A program made the position numbers and the translations under genes. This document shows positions 52,362 through 61,407 of a stretch of 64,000 bases of DNA, piece by piece. Each line of letters begins with the position of its first letter. Position 1 is the stretch's first letter. A model generated the notes under the pieces. That model was given only the letters and a program-made list of their open reading frames with translations. It ran no database searches and was not told where the DNA came from. The stretch is from contig JAEZRP010000006.1 of the NCBI GenBank assembly GCA_023444095.1, positions 121,303 through 185,302 on the forward strand. The letters run 5' to 3'. Source of the stretch: Bacillota bacterium (GTDB taxonomy: Bacteria > Bacillota > Clostridia > Christensenellales > Aristaeellaceae).

Positions 52362-52552
52362 TCGACGGCTCGGTGGGCCTTTCGGCCATCGGACAGTGGA
52401 AGCATGTGCCGGGTGACGCCGGCGATCCGCTGATCATCCATGTCGTCTACGGTCAGAACGCCCTGAACCTCGCGAAGGTCGGCAAGGGCGGCACGCTGAT
52501 GGTCACCTTCGACGTCCTCTCCATCGAGGCCACCCAGGGACTCAGGTTCTAA
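52358..52552 (+). CDS. Small unknown protein, third gene of the dinB operon
   Basis: A 64-residue protein starting with GTG that overlaps the previous stop (GTGTGA). It contains V-G-L-S-A-I-G-Q-W-K-H-V-P-G-D and G-Q-N-A-L-N-L-A-K-V-G-K-G-G-T-L-M-V-T-F. The tight overlap and the absence of any other coding frame support it. Unknown family; could be a beta-rich or DNA-binding helper of the polymerase. Confidence 0.55.
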   Translation: MIDGSVGLSAIGQWKHVPGDAGDPLIIHVVYGQNALNLAKVGKGGTLMVTFDVLSIEATQGLRF

Positions 52553-52604
52553 ACCAACTGCCGCGCCTCGCTTCGGGGGGACCTTCTTTTGCCTTGAAGA
52601 AAGC

Positions 52605-52633
52605 TTGCCAATGAACAGATCCTATGTTATGAT
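52605..52633 (+). promoter_or_regulatory. Promoter of the secreted-protein gene
   Basis: TTGCCA, 17-base spacer, TATGAT on the + strand, 21 bp before the start codon. Confidence 0.68.
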
Positions 52634-52653
52634 GAAAAATAGGAGGGGAGATA

Positions 52654-53214
52654 ATGAAGAAGACAGTTTCAATGATTCTTGCGATCCTGATGTTGACTTG
52701 CTCGGTCGCGCTCGCCGAGGGAAGCGTTCCGATCACGCCCGTCGATCTGGGCGAAATCGAGCTTAATTTCGAGCCGACCTGGGTCGCGTTCGAAAACGGC
52801 TTACAGATGGCCATTCCGTCCGACTGGGCCGAGATGGAGGTAAGCGAGGAGATTGCCGCGACCGGCGTATTTTACCTTGCGCAGAATCCCGAGGCGACCC
52901 TCGTTGTGGGCCTCGCGTACGCTCAGATCGGCCTCACCGAGCTTGATTCCCTCGCGCCCACGCTCGCCGCCCTATATCCCTCGCTTGGCGTGATCGCCGC
53001 CAACGGCGTTTCCATGATCGCCTACGACGACGAAACCGCCGGTTACTCCGCGCTGCTCACCGTCGACGGGCTGGGCGGCATGTACATGCTGACCTTCGCG
53101 CCCGTCGTCGAGGACGAGGCGCTCACCATGACCGCCATCGCCATGATGACCTCCCTCGGTCCCGTCGAAGGGGCGGAGGCTACCGCAGACGCGACGGCCG
53201 CGCCCGCGAACTGA
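52654..53214 (+). CDS. Secreted protein of unknown function
   Basis: A 186-residue exported protein with a signal peptide (M-K-K-T-V-S-M, core, cleavage A-L-A/E). The mature part has an acidic surface and alternating beta pattern (A-F-E-N-G-L-Q-M-A-I-P-S-D-W), reminiscent of PsbP/DUF1795-like lipoprotein folds, ending in an Ala/Thr-rich tail. AGGAGG precedes the ATG. It stands alone between terminators. No function is assigned. Confidence 0.7.
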   Translation: MKKTVSMILAILMLTCSVALAEGSVPITPVDLGEIELNFEPTWVAFENGLQMAIPSDWAEMEVSEEIAATGVFYLAQNPEATLVVGLAYAQIGLTELDSLAPTLAALYPSLGVIAANGVSMIAYDDETAGYSALLTVDGLGGMYMLTFAPVVEDEALTMTAIAMMTSLGPVEGAEATADATAAPAN

Positions 53215-53250
53215 TCCGATTCTCGCAGGTAATCGAGGACACGCACCGAA

Positions 53251-53310
53251 ACGCGGGCGCCTCACGCGCCCGCGTTCTTCGTTTTGCCGCCCGCGCCGGC
53301 GGCTTTTCTT
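53251..53310 (+). terminator. Tandem terminators
   Basis: ACGCGGGCGC/GCGCCCGCGT (53251-53275, 5-base loop, then TCTTCGTTTT) and GCCGCC/GGCGGC (53286-53303, then TTTTCTTT). Confidence 0.75.
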
Positions 53311-53323
53311 TGCCATCCGACCC

Positions 53324-53353
53324 GCATACGCATGGCTCGCCTTGCCAATACTA
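53324..53353 (+). promoter_or_regulatory. Possible sigma-G promoter of the germinant receptor operon
   Basis: GCATA (53324-53328), 18-base spacer, AATACTA (53347-53353). This fits the forespore sigma-G pattern (roughly GNATR, 18, CATNMTA) with one mismatch in the -10. B. subtilis gerA operons are sigma-G dependent. No sigma-A promoter is visible here. Confidence 0.5.
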
Positions 53354-53383
53354 CCAAAAAATGAATCGCGAGAGTGACCACTC

Positions 53384-55006
53384 ATGCTCATCAGATCTTT
53401 CAAGCGGAAGCTCAGGCATCTGTTCGACAACCGGCAGCCCACGGAAAGCGCGCTGCCCGACGACGGCGACGTCCCGGAAAAGCGCGTGCCGGAGATCAGT
53501 CTCTCGCTCGACGAGGCGGTTGACGATATGAAGCGCATTTTGGGCGACGACAGCGATCTCATCCTGCACCGCTTTCGCTTCGGCCCCGACGGATCGTACG
53601 ACGGCGCGCTCTTCTACTACGACGGACTCGCGAACCAGGCCGCCATCACCGACTCCCTCCTCCGCCCCATCCTCGACTGGCGAGCGCCGGAACCCGCACC
53701 GAAAAGGGAGGAACTCGCCGGGATCCTCGACCGTGAAGTTCTGCACGCGGGCGACGTCAAGCACGTTGAAATCCCGCTCGAGCTCGCTTCGGCCTGCCTC
53801 TCCGGCGACGCGTGCATCCTCCTGGACGGCTGCGCGGAGGCGCTCGTCGCGAGCGTGCGCGGCTGGGATAAGCGCTCCGTCACCGAGCCCGCGTCGGAGA
53901 CGGTTGTGCGCGGCCCGCGCGAGGGATTCACGGAGAGTCTGCGCACGAACACCGCGCTCATCCGCCGGAAGATCAAGTCCGGGCGGCTCAGAAGCGAGCT
54001 CGTCATCATCGGCGAAAAGACCATGACCGCAATCTGCCTCATGTACCTGGAGAACGTCGCGGACCCGAACGTGATCGAGCAGGTCAAATACCGCCTCAAG
54101 CGGCTGAAGGTCGATTCGATCCTCGAATCCGGCTACATCGAGGAGTACATCGGCGACGCGCCGTTCTCGCCGTTCTCCACCGTCGGATATTCGGAAAAGC
54201 CGGACGTGATCGCGGCGAAGGTGCTCGAGGGCCGCGTGGCGATTGTCGTGGACGGTACGCCCTTCGTTCTCACCGTGCCGATGCTCCTGGTCGAGAGCTT
54301 CCAGACCGCAGAGGACTACTACCAGCGCACGATCTACGCGAGCATGGTGCGCATTCTCCGCTACCTCGCCTACTTCCTCGCGGTGTTCGCGCCGGCGATC
54401 TACATCGCGTTGACGGCGTTTCATCAGGAGCTCCTTCCGACGACACTCCTTTTCACCATCGCGAATGCGCGCGAGGGCACGCCCTTCCCCGTTTTTCTCG
54501 AGGCGCTCATCATGGTGTTCGCATTCGAGATCCTGCGCGAGGGCGGCATCCGGCTCCCCCGCCCGGTCGGCCAGGCGATCTCCATCGTGGGTGCGCTCAT
54601 CATGGGCGACGCCGCGGTCTCGGCGGGGATCGTCGGCGCGCCCATCGTCATCACCATCGCGATCACGGCGGTCGCAGGCTTTCTCGTACCGTCCCAGAGC
54701 GATTCGGCATCCATCCTCCGGATTATCATGATGTTCGTCGCCGCGTTCATGGGCCTTTACGGCGTCGCGTTCGCTTTCCTTGCGGTGATGGTCCATCTTT
54801 CGACGCTCGACTCGTTCGGCGTACCCTTCTTCGACGGCTTCTCCTGGACGCGCAATCTGCAGGACAGCATCATCCGCATGCCCCTCTGGTCGATGATCAG
54901 GAGACCCAAGGGCATCGCCCAGGGCGACGTCAAGCGGCGACGCTTCTTCCTCCCGACGGCGCGCCCCTACGCGCAGGGAGACGACGCGGAGGGCGGAGCA
55001 AAATGA
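53384..55006 (+). CDS. Spore germination protein GerA family, A subunit
   Basis: A 540-residue inner spore membrane protein. N-terminal soluble domain (about 1-290) with F-R-F-G-P-D-G, L-L-R-P-I-L and the R-R-K-I-K-S-G-R-L block; C-terminal membrane domain with about five helices and the P-S-Q-S-D-S-A-S-I-L-R motif conserved in GerA. With B and C subunits it senses nutrients and acts as an ion channel on germination. Length is somewhat above the usual 480-500. The ribosome site is weak (GAGAGTGA, far). It overlaps the C-subunit gene by 4 bp. Confidence 0.92.
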   Translation: MLIRSFKRKLRHLFDNRQPTESALPDDGDVPEKRVPEISLSLDEAVDDMKRILGDDSDLILHRFRFGPDGSYDGALFYYDGLANQAAITDSLLRPILDWRAPEPAPKREELAGILDREVLHAGDVKHVEIPLELASACLSGDACILLDGCAEALVASVRGWDKRSVTEPASETVVRGPREGFTESLRTNTALIRRKIKSGRLRSELVIIGEKTMTAICLMYLENVADPNVIEQVKYRLKRLKVDSILESGYIEEYIGDAPFSPFSTVGYSEKPDVIAAKVLEGRVAIVVDGTPFVLTVPMLLVESFQTAEDYYQRTIYASMVRILRYLAYFLAVFAPAIYIALTAFHQELLPTTLLFTIANAREGTPFPVFLEALIMVFAFEILREGGIRLPRPVGQAISIVGALIMGDAAVSAGIVGAPIVITIAITAVAGFLVPSQSDSASILRIIMMFVAAFMGLYGVAFAFLAVMVHLSTLDSFGVPFFDGFSWTRNLQDSIIRMPLWSMIRRPKGIAQGDVKRRRFFLPTARPYAQGDDAEGGAK

Positions 55007-56178
55007 AGAAACTGTTGCGGCGCACAGCCGCGCTGCTCATGGCCGCCGCGCTCGCCCTGACCGCGACCGGTTGCTGGGGCAAGCACGAGCTCACGGAGCT
55101 TTTCATCGTGACGGGTATCTCCATCGATGCCACGGGAACGCCGGGCGAATACGAGTACGGCTTGCAGGTGGCCAAGGCGCAGGCCGCCACTTCGGGCGGT
55201 TCGAGCGGCGGCTCCGATTCCTCGGAAGCACCGACGCTTCTTCTGACCGCGACGGAAAAGACGATGGCGGAGGCCATCAACACCATCAACCGAAACGCGA
55301 GCCGGAAGGTGTTCATCCACCACAACCAGATCATCCTCTTCGGCGAGGATCTCGCGCGGGAGGGACTCGTCGATCATATCGACCTGTTCATGCGCGACCT
55401 GGAGTCGCGCTTGGAAGTGGCGGTCGCGATCGTCGAGGGCAAGGCCTCCGACATCCTCTCGGCGAAAATGGAGCAGGACAAGGTGACCGGCGCCTACCTT
55501 TCCCGCACGTTCGATTCCCGCTCGTCGATTTCAAACAACTATCAGGTTTCCATCCTGGACTTCGCCTCCCGGCTCCTCGATACGTCCATCTCACCCGTCG
55601 TTCCCCTTCTCAGGCTCACCAAGAACGGGGATCGGGACGAGATTGAGATTGGCGGGATGGCAGTCTTCCGGAACGGAAAGATGATCGGAAAACTCGACAA
55701 CGAAGAGGTCTACGGTTACGTCTGGGCGCTGGGCGACATCGTTAACGGTCGGCTGGCCGCGCAAACGGATCAGGGAAGGGCGGTTTTTCAGATCGAAACG
55801 CTCGAAAGCGAATGGACGGTCGAGCCGAAGGAGAACGGCGTCCAGGCGACGGTCTCCATCAACGCCAATCTCATCCTAAACGAAGTGATCGGTTTCACGG
55901 ACGTTCCCGCGAAGGAGCTTGTGGATTCTCTGAAGGATACGGCGACCACCGCGATCCGCAACCGGGTCGTCGGCACCTTCGAGAAGGCGCGATCGCTGGA
56001 CGCGGACATCTACGGCATCGGACTGATGCTTCACAGGAGAGACAAGACGGCATGGCATGCCATCGCGGACGACTGGGACGCGCAATTCCAAAACGTTACC
56101 TTCGAGGTGCGGGTCACCGCAGAACTGCCGGGCACCGGAAAGGTCATTCAATCCGTCGAAATGGAGGAGAAAAAATGA
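55003..56178 (+). CDS. Ger(x)C family germination lipoprotein
   Basis: A 391-residue lipoprotein of the germinant receptor. The lipobox L-T-A-T-G-C-W places the lipid Cys at 25, followed by G-K-H-E-L-T-E-L, the Ger(x)C hallmark. The three-domain C subunit includes N-A-S-R-K-V-F-I-H-H-N-Q-I-I-L-F-G (domain 1) and a C-terminal domain with R-N-R-V-V-G-T-F-E-K. It overlaps GerA and GerB by 4 bp each, so the three subunits are made in step. Gene order is A-C-B here, instead of A-B-C in B. subtilis gerA. Confidence 0.92.
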   Translation: MKKLLRRTAALLMAAALALTATGCWGKHELTELFIVTGISIDATGTPGEYEYGLQVAKAQAATSGGSSGGSDSSEAPTLLLTATEKTMAEAINTINRNASRKVFIHHNQIILFGEDLAREGLVDHIDLFMRDLESRLEVAVAIVEGKASDILSAKMEQDKVTGAYLSRTFDSRSSISNNYQVSILDFASRLLDTSISPVVPLLRLTKNGDRDEIEIGGMAVFRNGKMIGKLDNEEVYGYVWALGDIVNGRLAAQTDQGRAVFQIETLESEWTVEPKENGVQATVSINANLILNEVIGFTDVPAKELVDSLKDTATTAIRNRVVGTFEKARSLDADIYGIGLMLHRRDKTAWHAIADDWDAQFQNVTFEVRVTAELPGTGKVIQSVEMEEKK

Positions 56179-57278
56179 ACCAGATCGACAAGGGGCGCAT
56201 CACGTCCGCGCGGCTGATGTTCACGATCGTGTGCTTCATCCAATCGTCCTCGCTTCTGACCTCCTTCATGACGTCGGTCACGAAGCAGGACTCCTGGCTC
56301 GCGGTTTTGGTCTGCACCGTGGTTTACCTTCCGTTTATGTTCGTCTATCGCGCTTTGATCGTAAAATTTCCGGGCCTGAACCTCCTTCAGGTGTTTGAAG
56401 CGGTATTCGGAAAGGCGCTCGGCAAGCTCGTGGGCCTCCTGTTCGTCTGGTTCTTTTTTACCCTCGCCGCGCTGAACCTTTCGGATCTGGGCGCATTCGC
56501 GCGCGAGACGCTCATGGAGGAGACGCCGAACACGGTCCTGGTCGTCGTATGCATCCTCGTGGCCGCCATGGCGGCCCGCCAGGGCATCCGGGCGGTCGCG
56601 TGGTACAGCGCGCTCTACATGGTCGTGTCGTTCACGCTCATCGCGGTCTCCGTTCTCCTTCTCCTGAGCAGGTTCCGCCTCGAAAACTTCCTGCCCATGT
56701 TCGACCAACCCTTCTCCAAGTACCTGCAGGGCATTCATATCATCGCGACGATTCCCTTCGGCGAGCTGATCGCGTTTCTCATGGTAACGCCCAACGTGGA
56801 CTTCTCGAAGCGCGACGTCACGCGGTCGCTGTTTCTGGGCTTTGTGCTCGGCGCGCTGACGATCGCGGCGGTCGTGGCGCGGGATACCGCGGTTCTCGGG
56901 AACACGCTCCACATGTTCGCGCTCCCTTCCCTCGTCGCGCTGCGCATGGTTCAGCTGGGCGAGGCGCTGACCCGAATGGAGATCCTGTTCGGAATCGTGC
57001 TCATCATCCTTCTGTTTGTCAAGATCACGTTTCTGCTGTACGTCTCCGTGCTCTCGCTCGCGCAGCTGACGGGCGCGCGATCGTATAAGCACCTGACGCT
57101 CATCTCCGCAGCTTTCATCGTCGCCTACGGTCAGACGCTGTACAGCGACCAGCTTCGGCACGCGCTGTCCGCGCAGGAGATCGTACCGATCGCGTGGACG
57201 TTCTTCGAGTTCCTCCTGCCTCTCGTGGCGCTCGGCGTTACGCTGATCCGAAAGCTCCCAAAAAAGAAGGAGGCCTGA
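56175..57278 (+). CDS. Spore germination B subunit (GerB/GRKB, APC-type permease)
   Basis: A 367-residue membrane protein with ten helices, the ligand-binding amino-acid-permease-like subunit. It opens I-T-S-A-R-L-M-F-T-I and has the T-P-N-V-D-F segment near 210. The ATG at 56175 overlaps the GerC stop (ATGA) with GGAGGAG upstream; an open frame continues further 5' but overlaps GerC and lacks similarity. The germinant (amino acid or sugar) cannot be read from sequence. Confidence 0.92.
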   Translation: MNQIDKGRITSARLMFTIVCFIQSSSLLTSFMTSVTKQDSWLAVLVCTVVYLPFMFVYRALIVKFPGLNLLQVFEAVFGKALGKLVGLLFVWFFFTLAALNLSDLGAFARETLMEETPNTVLVVVCILVAAMAARQGIRAVAWYSALYMVVSFTLIAVSVLLLLSRFRLENFLPMFDQPFSKYLQGIHIIATIPFGELIAFLMVTPNVDFSKRDVTRSLFLGFVLGALTIAAVVARDTAVLGNTLHMFALPSLVALRMVQLGEALTRMEILFGIVLIILLFVKITFLLYVSVLSLAQLTGARSYKHLTLISAAFIVAYGQTLYSDQLRHALSAQEIVPIAWTFFEFLLPLVALGVTLIRKLPKKKEA

Positions 57279-57279
57279 C

Positions 57280-57489
57280 ATGTTTTTCATCCTCCTGGGC
57301 TACGTCCTGATCGCGATCATCGACTTCGTCCCGCTCGTCCGGAAGCGCCGAAAGAAGGATGTGGCCGCGTGGCTGGTCATGTTTACCCTCACGCTTTCGA
57401 TTACAATCCTTATGAATCTGAAGATCGAGGTCCCGTCGGCACTCAAGCTCATCGGGGACGGGCTCAAGGCCATTGGACTCAGCTACTAA
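57280..57489 (+). CDS. Small two-helix membrane protein of the ger operon (D-subunit-like)
   Basis: A 69-residue protein with two hydrophobic helices (about 2-17 and 29-46) separated by a basic loop V-R-K-R-R-K-K-D. AAGGAGG overlaps the end of gerB, so it is translationally coupled. Small two-helix D subunits are known to modulate Bacillus GerA-type receptors; this one fits in size, topology and position, though homology is not shown. Confidence 0.7.
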   Translation: MFFILLGYVLIAIIDFVPLVRKRRKKDVAAWLVMFTLTLSITILMNLKIEVPSALKLIGDGLKAIGLSY

Positions 57490-57524
57490 CATCCGTTATG
57501 AAACGCGGCATCGTGCGGTCACTC

Positions 57525-57553
57525 TTGATGCGTGACGCGCGATGATGTATAAT
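57525..57553 (+). promoter_or_regulatory. Promoter of the dipeptidase gene
   Basis: TTGATG, 17-base spacer, TATAAT, 25 bp before the start. Confidence 0.72.
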
Positions 57554-57577
57554 TCTTGCAAAAATGGAGGTGGCTTC

Positions 57578-58495
57578 ATGTTTACGACAGATGCCCATTG
57601 CGACACGCTCTATTCCATCGGCGTGCACGGCGCAGAACCGGAAAAATGCGCGGTGAACCACGAGAGGCTCGAGGCGGGCGGCGTCGGGATCCAGACCTAC
57701 GCGCTGTTCGCCGGACCGAAGGGGCCCGCGGGAACGCCATACGAGGACGGAATCAAAATGCTGGACGCGGCGGAGGCGATTGGCACCCCGATTCTGAGAG
57801 GCGCGCTTCCGGACGAACCGCCGAAAACGCCCCACGGCGTCATCTCCATCGAGGGGGGCGAGATGATCAAAGGCTCCCTCGAGACGCTCGCCGCGTTCGA
57901 CGCCCGCGCGCGGCTGAGGCTCATCGCGCTCACGTGGAACAATGAGAACGAGATCGGCTATCCCGCAAAGAATGGCCCCAAGGGTGGGCTGAAGCCCTTC
58001 GGCCTTGCGCTTCTCGGGGAGATGGACCGGCGCGGCATCTATGCGGACGTATCGCACCTCAACGAGGCGGGCTTCTGGGACATCTGCGAACGCGCGGCCC
58101 TTCCGCCCGTGGCGAGCCACTCCAACTGCCGCTGGCTCTGTCCGGTCGTGCGCAACCTCCGCAAGGAACAGGTGCGCGCGATCATCGAAAAGGGCGGCTT
58201 CATCGGCACGAACTTCTACACGCGCTTTTTGGTGCGCAAGCAAAAGGCAACGATCGACGACGTGTTCCGCCACATCGACGCGATCTGCGAGATGGGCGGT
58301 GAAAAGGTCGTGGGCTTCGGCTCCGACTTCGACGGCATCGAAGCATGGCCCGAGGACCTCGCAACGCCCGCCGACTTTCCGAAGCTGCTCGCGCACATGC
58401 GCGCGCGCGGCTATTCGGAGGAAACGCTCGCGGACATCGCCGGGCTCAACTACTGGCGGCTGCTGAAGCGCGCGGAGGCTCTGCGCGCCGTTTGA
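57578..58495 (+). CDS. Membrane-dipeptidase family protein (peptidase M19)
   Basis: A 305-residue zinc dipeptidase of the renal dipeptidase family. Ligands appear in order: His7 and Asp9 (D-A-H-C-D), Glu in S-I-E-G-G-E near 100, His in D-V-S-H-L near 163 and V-A-S-H-S-N near 185, and the substrate Asp in G-S-D-F-D-G near 250. Family members hydrolyse L-D or D-D dipeptides; bacterial forms are cytosolic. GGAGGTGG precedes the ATG at 57578. No signal peptide. It stands downstream of the ger operon but has its own promoter. Confidence 0.9.
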   Translation: MFTTDAHCDTLYSIGVHGAEPEKCAVNHERLEAGGVGIQTYALFAGPKGPAGTPYEDGIKMLDAAEAIGTPILRGALPDEPPKTPHGVISIEGGEMIKGSLETLAAFDARARLRLIALTWNNENEIGYPAKNGPKGGLKPFGLALLGEMDRRGIYADVSHLNEAGFWDICERAALPPVASHSNCRWLCPVVRNLRKEQVRAIIEKGGFIGTNFYTRFLVRKQKATIDDVFRHIDAICEMGGEKVVGFGSDFDGIEAWPEDLATPADFPKLLAHMRARGYSEETLADIAGLNYWRLLKRAEALRAV

Positions 58496-58581
58496 AACGG
58501 GCGGGTACACATGGAATCATCCGGCGGCCTTTCGCATACATAATTTGCAGATAGAATACCGCATTTGACAGAGGTGATACC

Positions 58582-59304
58582 ATGGAGAATCCCAACAACC
58601 GGATTGTGGCGGTCGGCAGGCTGGAAGGCCCCCTGTCCCTGAGCCACGAGGTGATGAACGAGCCCTTTTTCACTGGAACGCTCCTCGTCAAGCGCCTGTC
58701 CGGCGCGCTCGACAAGCTCCCATTGACGATACCCGGAAAGCTCATGGCTGGCGGCCGGCTCGACGACGGCAGGCAGTTCTTGGTGCAGGGCCAGGTGCGC
58801 TCGTACAATAAGGTGATCGACGGCGCGGGGCGACTGATGGTAACGCTGTTCGCTCAGACTCTCACGGAGACGCAGGAAAACGACACGCTCAACAAGGTGG
58901 CGCTCTCCGGCGCGCTGTGTCGACCGCCCGTGTACCGCTCGACCCCCTTCGGGCGCGAAATCTGCGACATGATGCTCGCCGTCAACCGCGCGTTCGGAAA
59001 GAGCGACTACGTTCCCTGCATCGCTTGGGGCCGAAACGCCCAATATGCCGCGCGCTTCAAGATCGGCGACCGGGTGCGGCTCACGGGGCGGCTCCAGTCG
59101 CGCGAATATCAGAAGCTTCTCGAAAACGGCGAGTACATGGTGCGCATGGCGTATGAGGTGTCCGCCTTCACGCTCGAACCGGACGATACCGAGGGCGCGC
59201 CGGGAAAGTTCTCGGACTACTGCGCGGACCACGAGATTCCGGAATCGGATTACGACGCGGAGGAGCAGAGCGCCGAGGCGCACCTGTCGCGCGAGGTCAA
59301 ATGA
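58582..59304 (+). CDS. Single-stranded DNA-binding protein with two OB folds
   Basis: A 240-residue protein. Residues about 5-105 form one OB fold (R-I-V-A-V-G-R-L...T-L-L-V-K-R-L-S-G), and 105-205 a second SSB-like fold (N-K-V-A-L-S-G-A-L...F-G-R-E-I-C-D-M-M-L-A-V-N-R-A, then Y-V-P-C-I-A-W-G-R-N-A). The tail is acidic but lacks the classic D-D-I-P-F tip. Tandem-OB SSBs are usually an extra clostridial paralogue. AGAGGTG precedes the ATG. No rpsF/rpsR neighbours, so it is not the main ssb locus. Confidence 0.82.
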   Translation: MENPNNRIVAVGRLEGPLSLSHEVMNEPFFTGTLLVKRLSGALDKLPLTIPGKLMAGGRLDDGRQFLVQGQVRSYNKVIDGAGRLMVTLFAQTLTETQENDTLNKVALSGALCRPPVYRSTPFGREICDMMLAVNRAFGKSDYVPCIAWGRNAQYAARFKIGDRVRLTGRLQSREYQKLLENGEYMVRMAYEVSAFTLEPDDTEGAPGKFSDYCADHEIPESDYDAEEQSAEAHLSREVK

Positions 59305-59308
59305 ATAT

Positions 59309-59348
59309 CCGGGCGGCCGCCGTTTGCGCGGGCACGCCCGGTTTTTTT
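59309..59348 (+). terminator. Terminator after the SSB gene
   Basis: CCGGGCG (59309-59315) pairs with CGCCCGG (59335-59341) across a 19-base loop, then seven T residues. Confidence 0.8.
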
Positions 59349-59367
59349 GCGTTTGGGAAGCAGGCGG

Positions 59368-60138
59368 TTACGACCTTCCGTAAAGCTCCACGCGCACGCC
59401 GGGACAGAGATTGATCAGCCGCGCGCCCGCGTACCGGGCCGCGTCGCGAATGGTTTCGATGGGACAGCCGTTGACGTCGTAGAGGTCATAGTGCGTGGGA
59501 ATGAGCGCCGCGCCGCAGGCGGCGGAGAGCATCGCGGCCTCCCGCGCGTCGGTATTCCCGATGATGCCGCGCGAGGTCCGAAACTCGTCCCTGCCGTTCG
59601 CGGGCAGCAGCGCGTAGTCGGGCGCCTCCCGGACGAGCCGCTCCACCAACCCGTCGTACAGGCTCAGATCCCCCCCGAAGAACAGCTTCGCGCCGTCCGC
59701 CTCGATGAAGTAGCTAAGCTCGTGGAAGCGCCCGCACGCGTCCGCATGGGGCTCGGTGTGCGCGCACAGGATGGGCGTAATGTTTGCCTTGCGTGCCGGA
59801 AACGGAATCTCCGCGCGCGCCTCGATGACGCGCGTAAAGCCCATCCTGCGCAGCCGCTCGGACTCCGGCGCGGGCGCGACGACGGTGCAGTTCCCCCCCG
59901 CCGCGCGGTAGGGCTCAAGCGTCCAGGGGTCCATATGGTCGCTGTGCGCGTGCGAGAGGAGAACGACGTCCGGATTGAGGTCGATGAGCGAGCAGGGCGG
60001 CGCATAATTTCGCCGCCAGACCATGTCCGCATCGTCGTGGTGCTTGTCCACGTAGTCGCTCAGATATGGGTCGGTGACGATCCGCGCGCCGCCCATTTCG
60101 ATCAGAAAGCCGCATTGCCCAAGGTACGTAATGTGCAT
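59368..60138 (-). CDS. MBL-fold hydrolase, UlaG-like
   Basis: A 256-residue metallo-beta-lactamase-fold enzyme. S-H-A-H-S-D-H-M-D gives metal ligands His63, His65, Asp67 and His68; G-G-D-L-S near 152 and P-T-H-Y-D near 215 supply the rest. The fold and the T-D-P-Y-L-S-D start are those of UlaG (L-ascorbate-6-phosphate lactonase) and related lactonases. No ula transport genes are near. GGAGGTG precedes the ATG. Confidence 0.85.
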   Translation of the reverse strand: MHITYLGQCGFLIEMGGARIVTDPYLSDYVDKHHDDADMVWRRNYAPPCSLIDLNPDVVLLSHAHSDHMDPWTLEPYRAAGGNCTVVAPAPESERLRRMGFTRVIEARAEIPFPARKANITPILCAHTEPHADACGRFHELSYFIEADGAKLFFGGDLSLYDGLVERLVREAPDYALLPANGRDEFRTSRGIIGNTDAREAAMLSAACGAALIPTHYDLYDVNGCPIETIRDAARYAGARLINLCPGVRVELYGRS

Positions 60139-60150
60139 GGGACACCTCCA

Positions 60151-61407
60151 TCAATAAAAACAGGTCAAAACGAGCGCCGCCGCCGAGAAAATCATCCACG
60201 CGCGAAACGTCTTCCTTCCCGTCCAGACGGAGACGATCGCGCAGACGCAGCCCGCCAGCAGCGCGATGACGAGCCAGCTGCTCTGGAGTCGAAGCGGCGT
60301 GAACCCGAAGATGCCGATGTACATGCCGAGCTTCGACATTGCGGTCGCCGCCAGGAGGACGCTCTCCGCCATCAGGATCGTCAGAATCGGCCTCGAAGGC
60401 CGGTCGCTCGCGCACCGCTTCGCCAGCCACAGGAGCGAGAAATTGACCGCCATCACCCTGCAAAGCTCAAAAAACCCCTGCCGCGCGTACTCCGCGACGG
60501 TGAAAGCCGCGGGCAGCCGCCCCGCGAACGCCCCGAACAGGTAGCTCCCCTGCACCGCGAAAAAGGCGGCATACAGCGCGCAGAACGCGGCGATGATCGC
60601 GGTCCATGCGGCGGAGGGAACCCTTTTGAGTTTCCCCATGCCCGCGCTAACGCGATCCGCCCCTTCCGAAAATTCGTCGTCCCGCGCTCTGTTCATGCCA
60701 AGGAACATGCCGGTCAGATATGCGCCGATGGGAACGCTGAGCGCCAGGCGGAAGAAAAAATCCTCCGTTCCGTCCTCGTAGAGCCAGCCGGAAATCCCCT
60801 CCAGGATGCGGGCAAATCCATCGTCCGCGCCGCTGAGCTGCCAAAGCGCGAACGCGAACAGCGCGATCCCCGCGGCCGCCGCGCCGAGCGTCCAGACGGC
60901 GGCTTTCCCGCGCGCGCCGAGCGCCAGCGAATGCCACACGATTTTTGCGCGCAGCGCCAGATTCCGCAGGGGAATGCGAACGACGGCGTTGAAGGCGTCG
61001 AACCAGACGAATCCGCTCGTATCGAAACGCGCCAGATGACCGCTTCTCGACATCAGCCAGTAAGTCGCGAACGCGTGCAGAAAGACGAGCTCAAATCCCT
61101 CCCACACCCTGCCCTCGCGAAACACGATCGCCGCCAGAAGCAGTATGGTTCCGCCCATCCAGATCCGGCTTTCCGCCGACGCCCTTTTGCGCCTGTTCAG
61201 AACCTCGCCCGCCGCGAGAAAGAACAGCGTAAAGAGGGAAACGATGATACTGGACGCAATCCGGTTCCCGGAGTTCCAGAAAAACCACGTGTATAGAAGG
61301 GCCGCGGGGTATGTGAGCAGGGCGAGCGGCAGTTCGCCGCGGCCCACGGTAAATTCTCTTTTCATCGGTTCCGCAAAATCCGAGAAGTCGTCCTTCAAAT
61401 CATTCAT
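60151..61407 (-). CDS. DUF4153/DUF4173-like membrane protein
   Basis: A 418-residue protein with about ten hydrophobic segments; Y-A-R-Q-G-F-F-E-L-C-R-V near 305 is the family signature. A charged N-terminus carries no signal. Function unknown; in many Firmicutes it lies next to a YozG-like HTH protein and a DUF2975 membrane protein, as here. The start overlaps the HTH gene stop by 8 bp. The ribosome site is purine-rich but weak. Confidence 0.8.
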   Translation of the reverse strand: MNDLKDDFSDFAEPMKREFTVGRGELPLALLTYPAALLYTWFFWNSGNRIASSIIVSLFTLFFLAAGEVLNRRKRASAESRIWMGGTILLLAAIVFREGRVWEGFELVFLHAFATYWLMSRSGHLARFDTSGFVWFDAFNAVVRIPLRNLALRAKIVWHSLALGARGKAAVWTLGAAAAGIALFAFALWQLSGADDGFARILEGISGWLYEDGTEDFFFRLALSVPIGAYLTGMFLGMNRARDDEFSEGADRVSAGMGKLKRVPSAAWTAIIAAFCALYAAFFAVQGSYLFGAFAGRLPAAFTVAEYARQGFFELCRVMAVNFSLLWLAKRCASDRPSRPILTILMAESVLLAATAMSKLGMYIGIFGFTPLRLQSSWLVIALLAGCVCAIVSVWTGRKTFRAWMIFSAAALVLTCFY

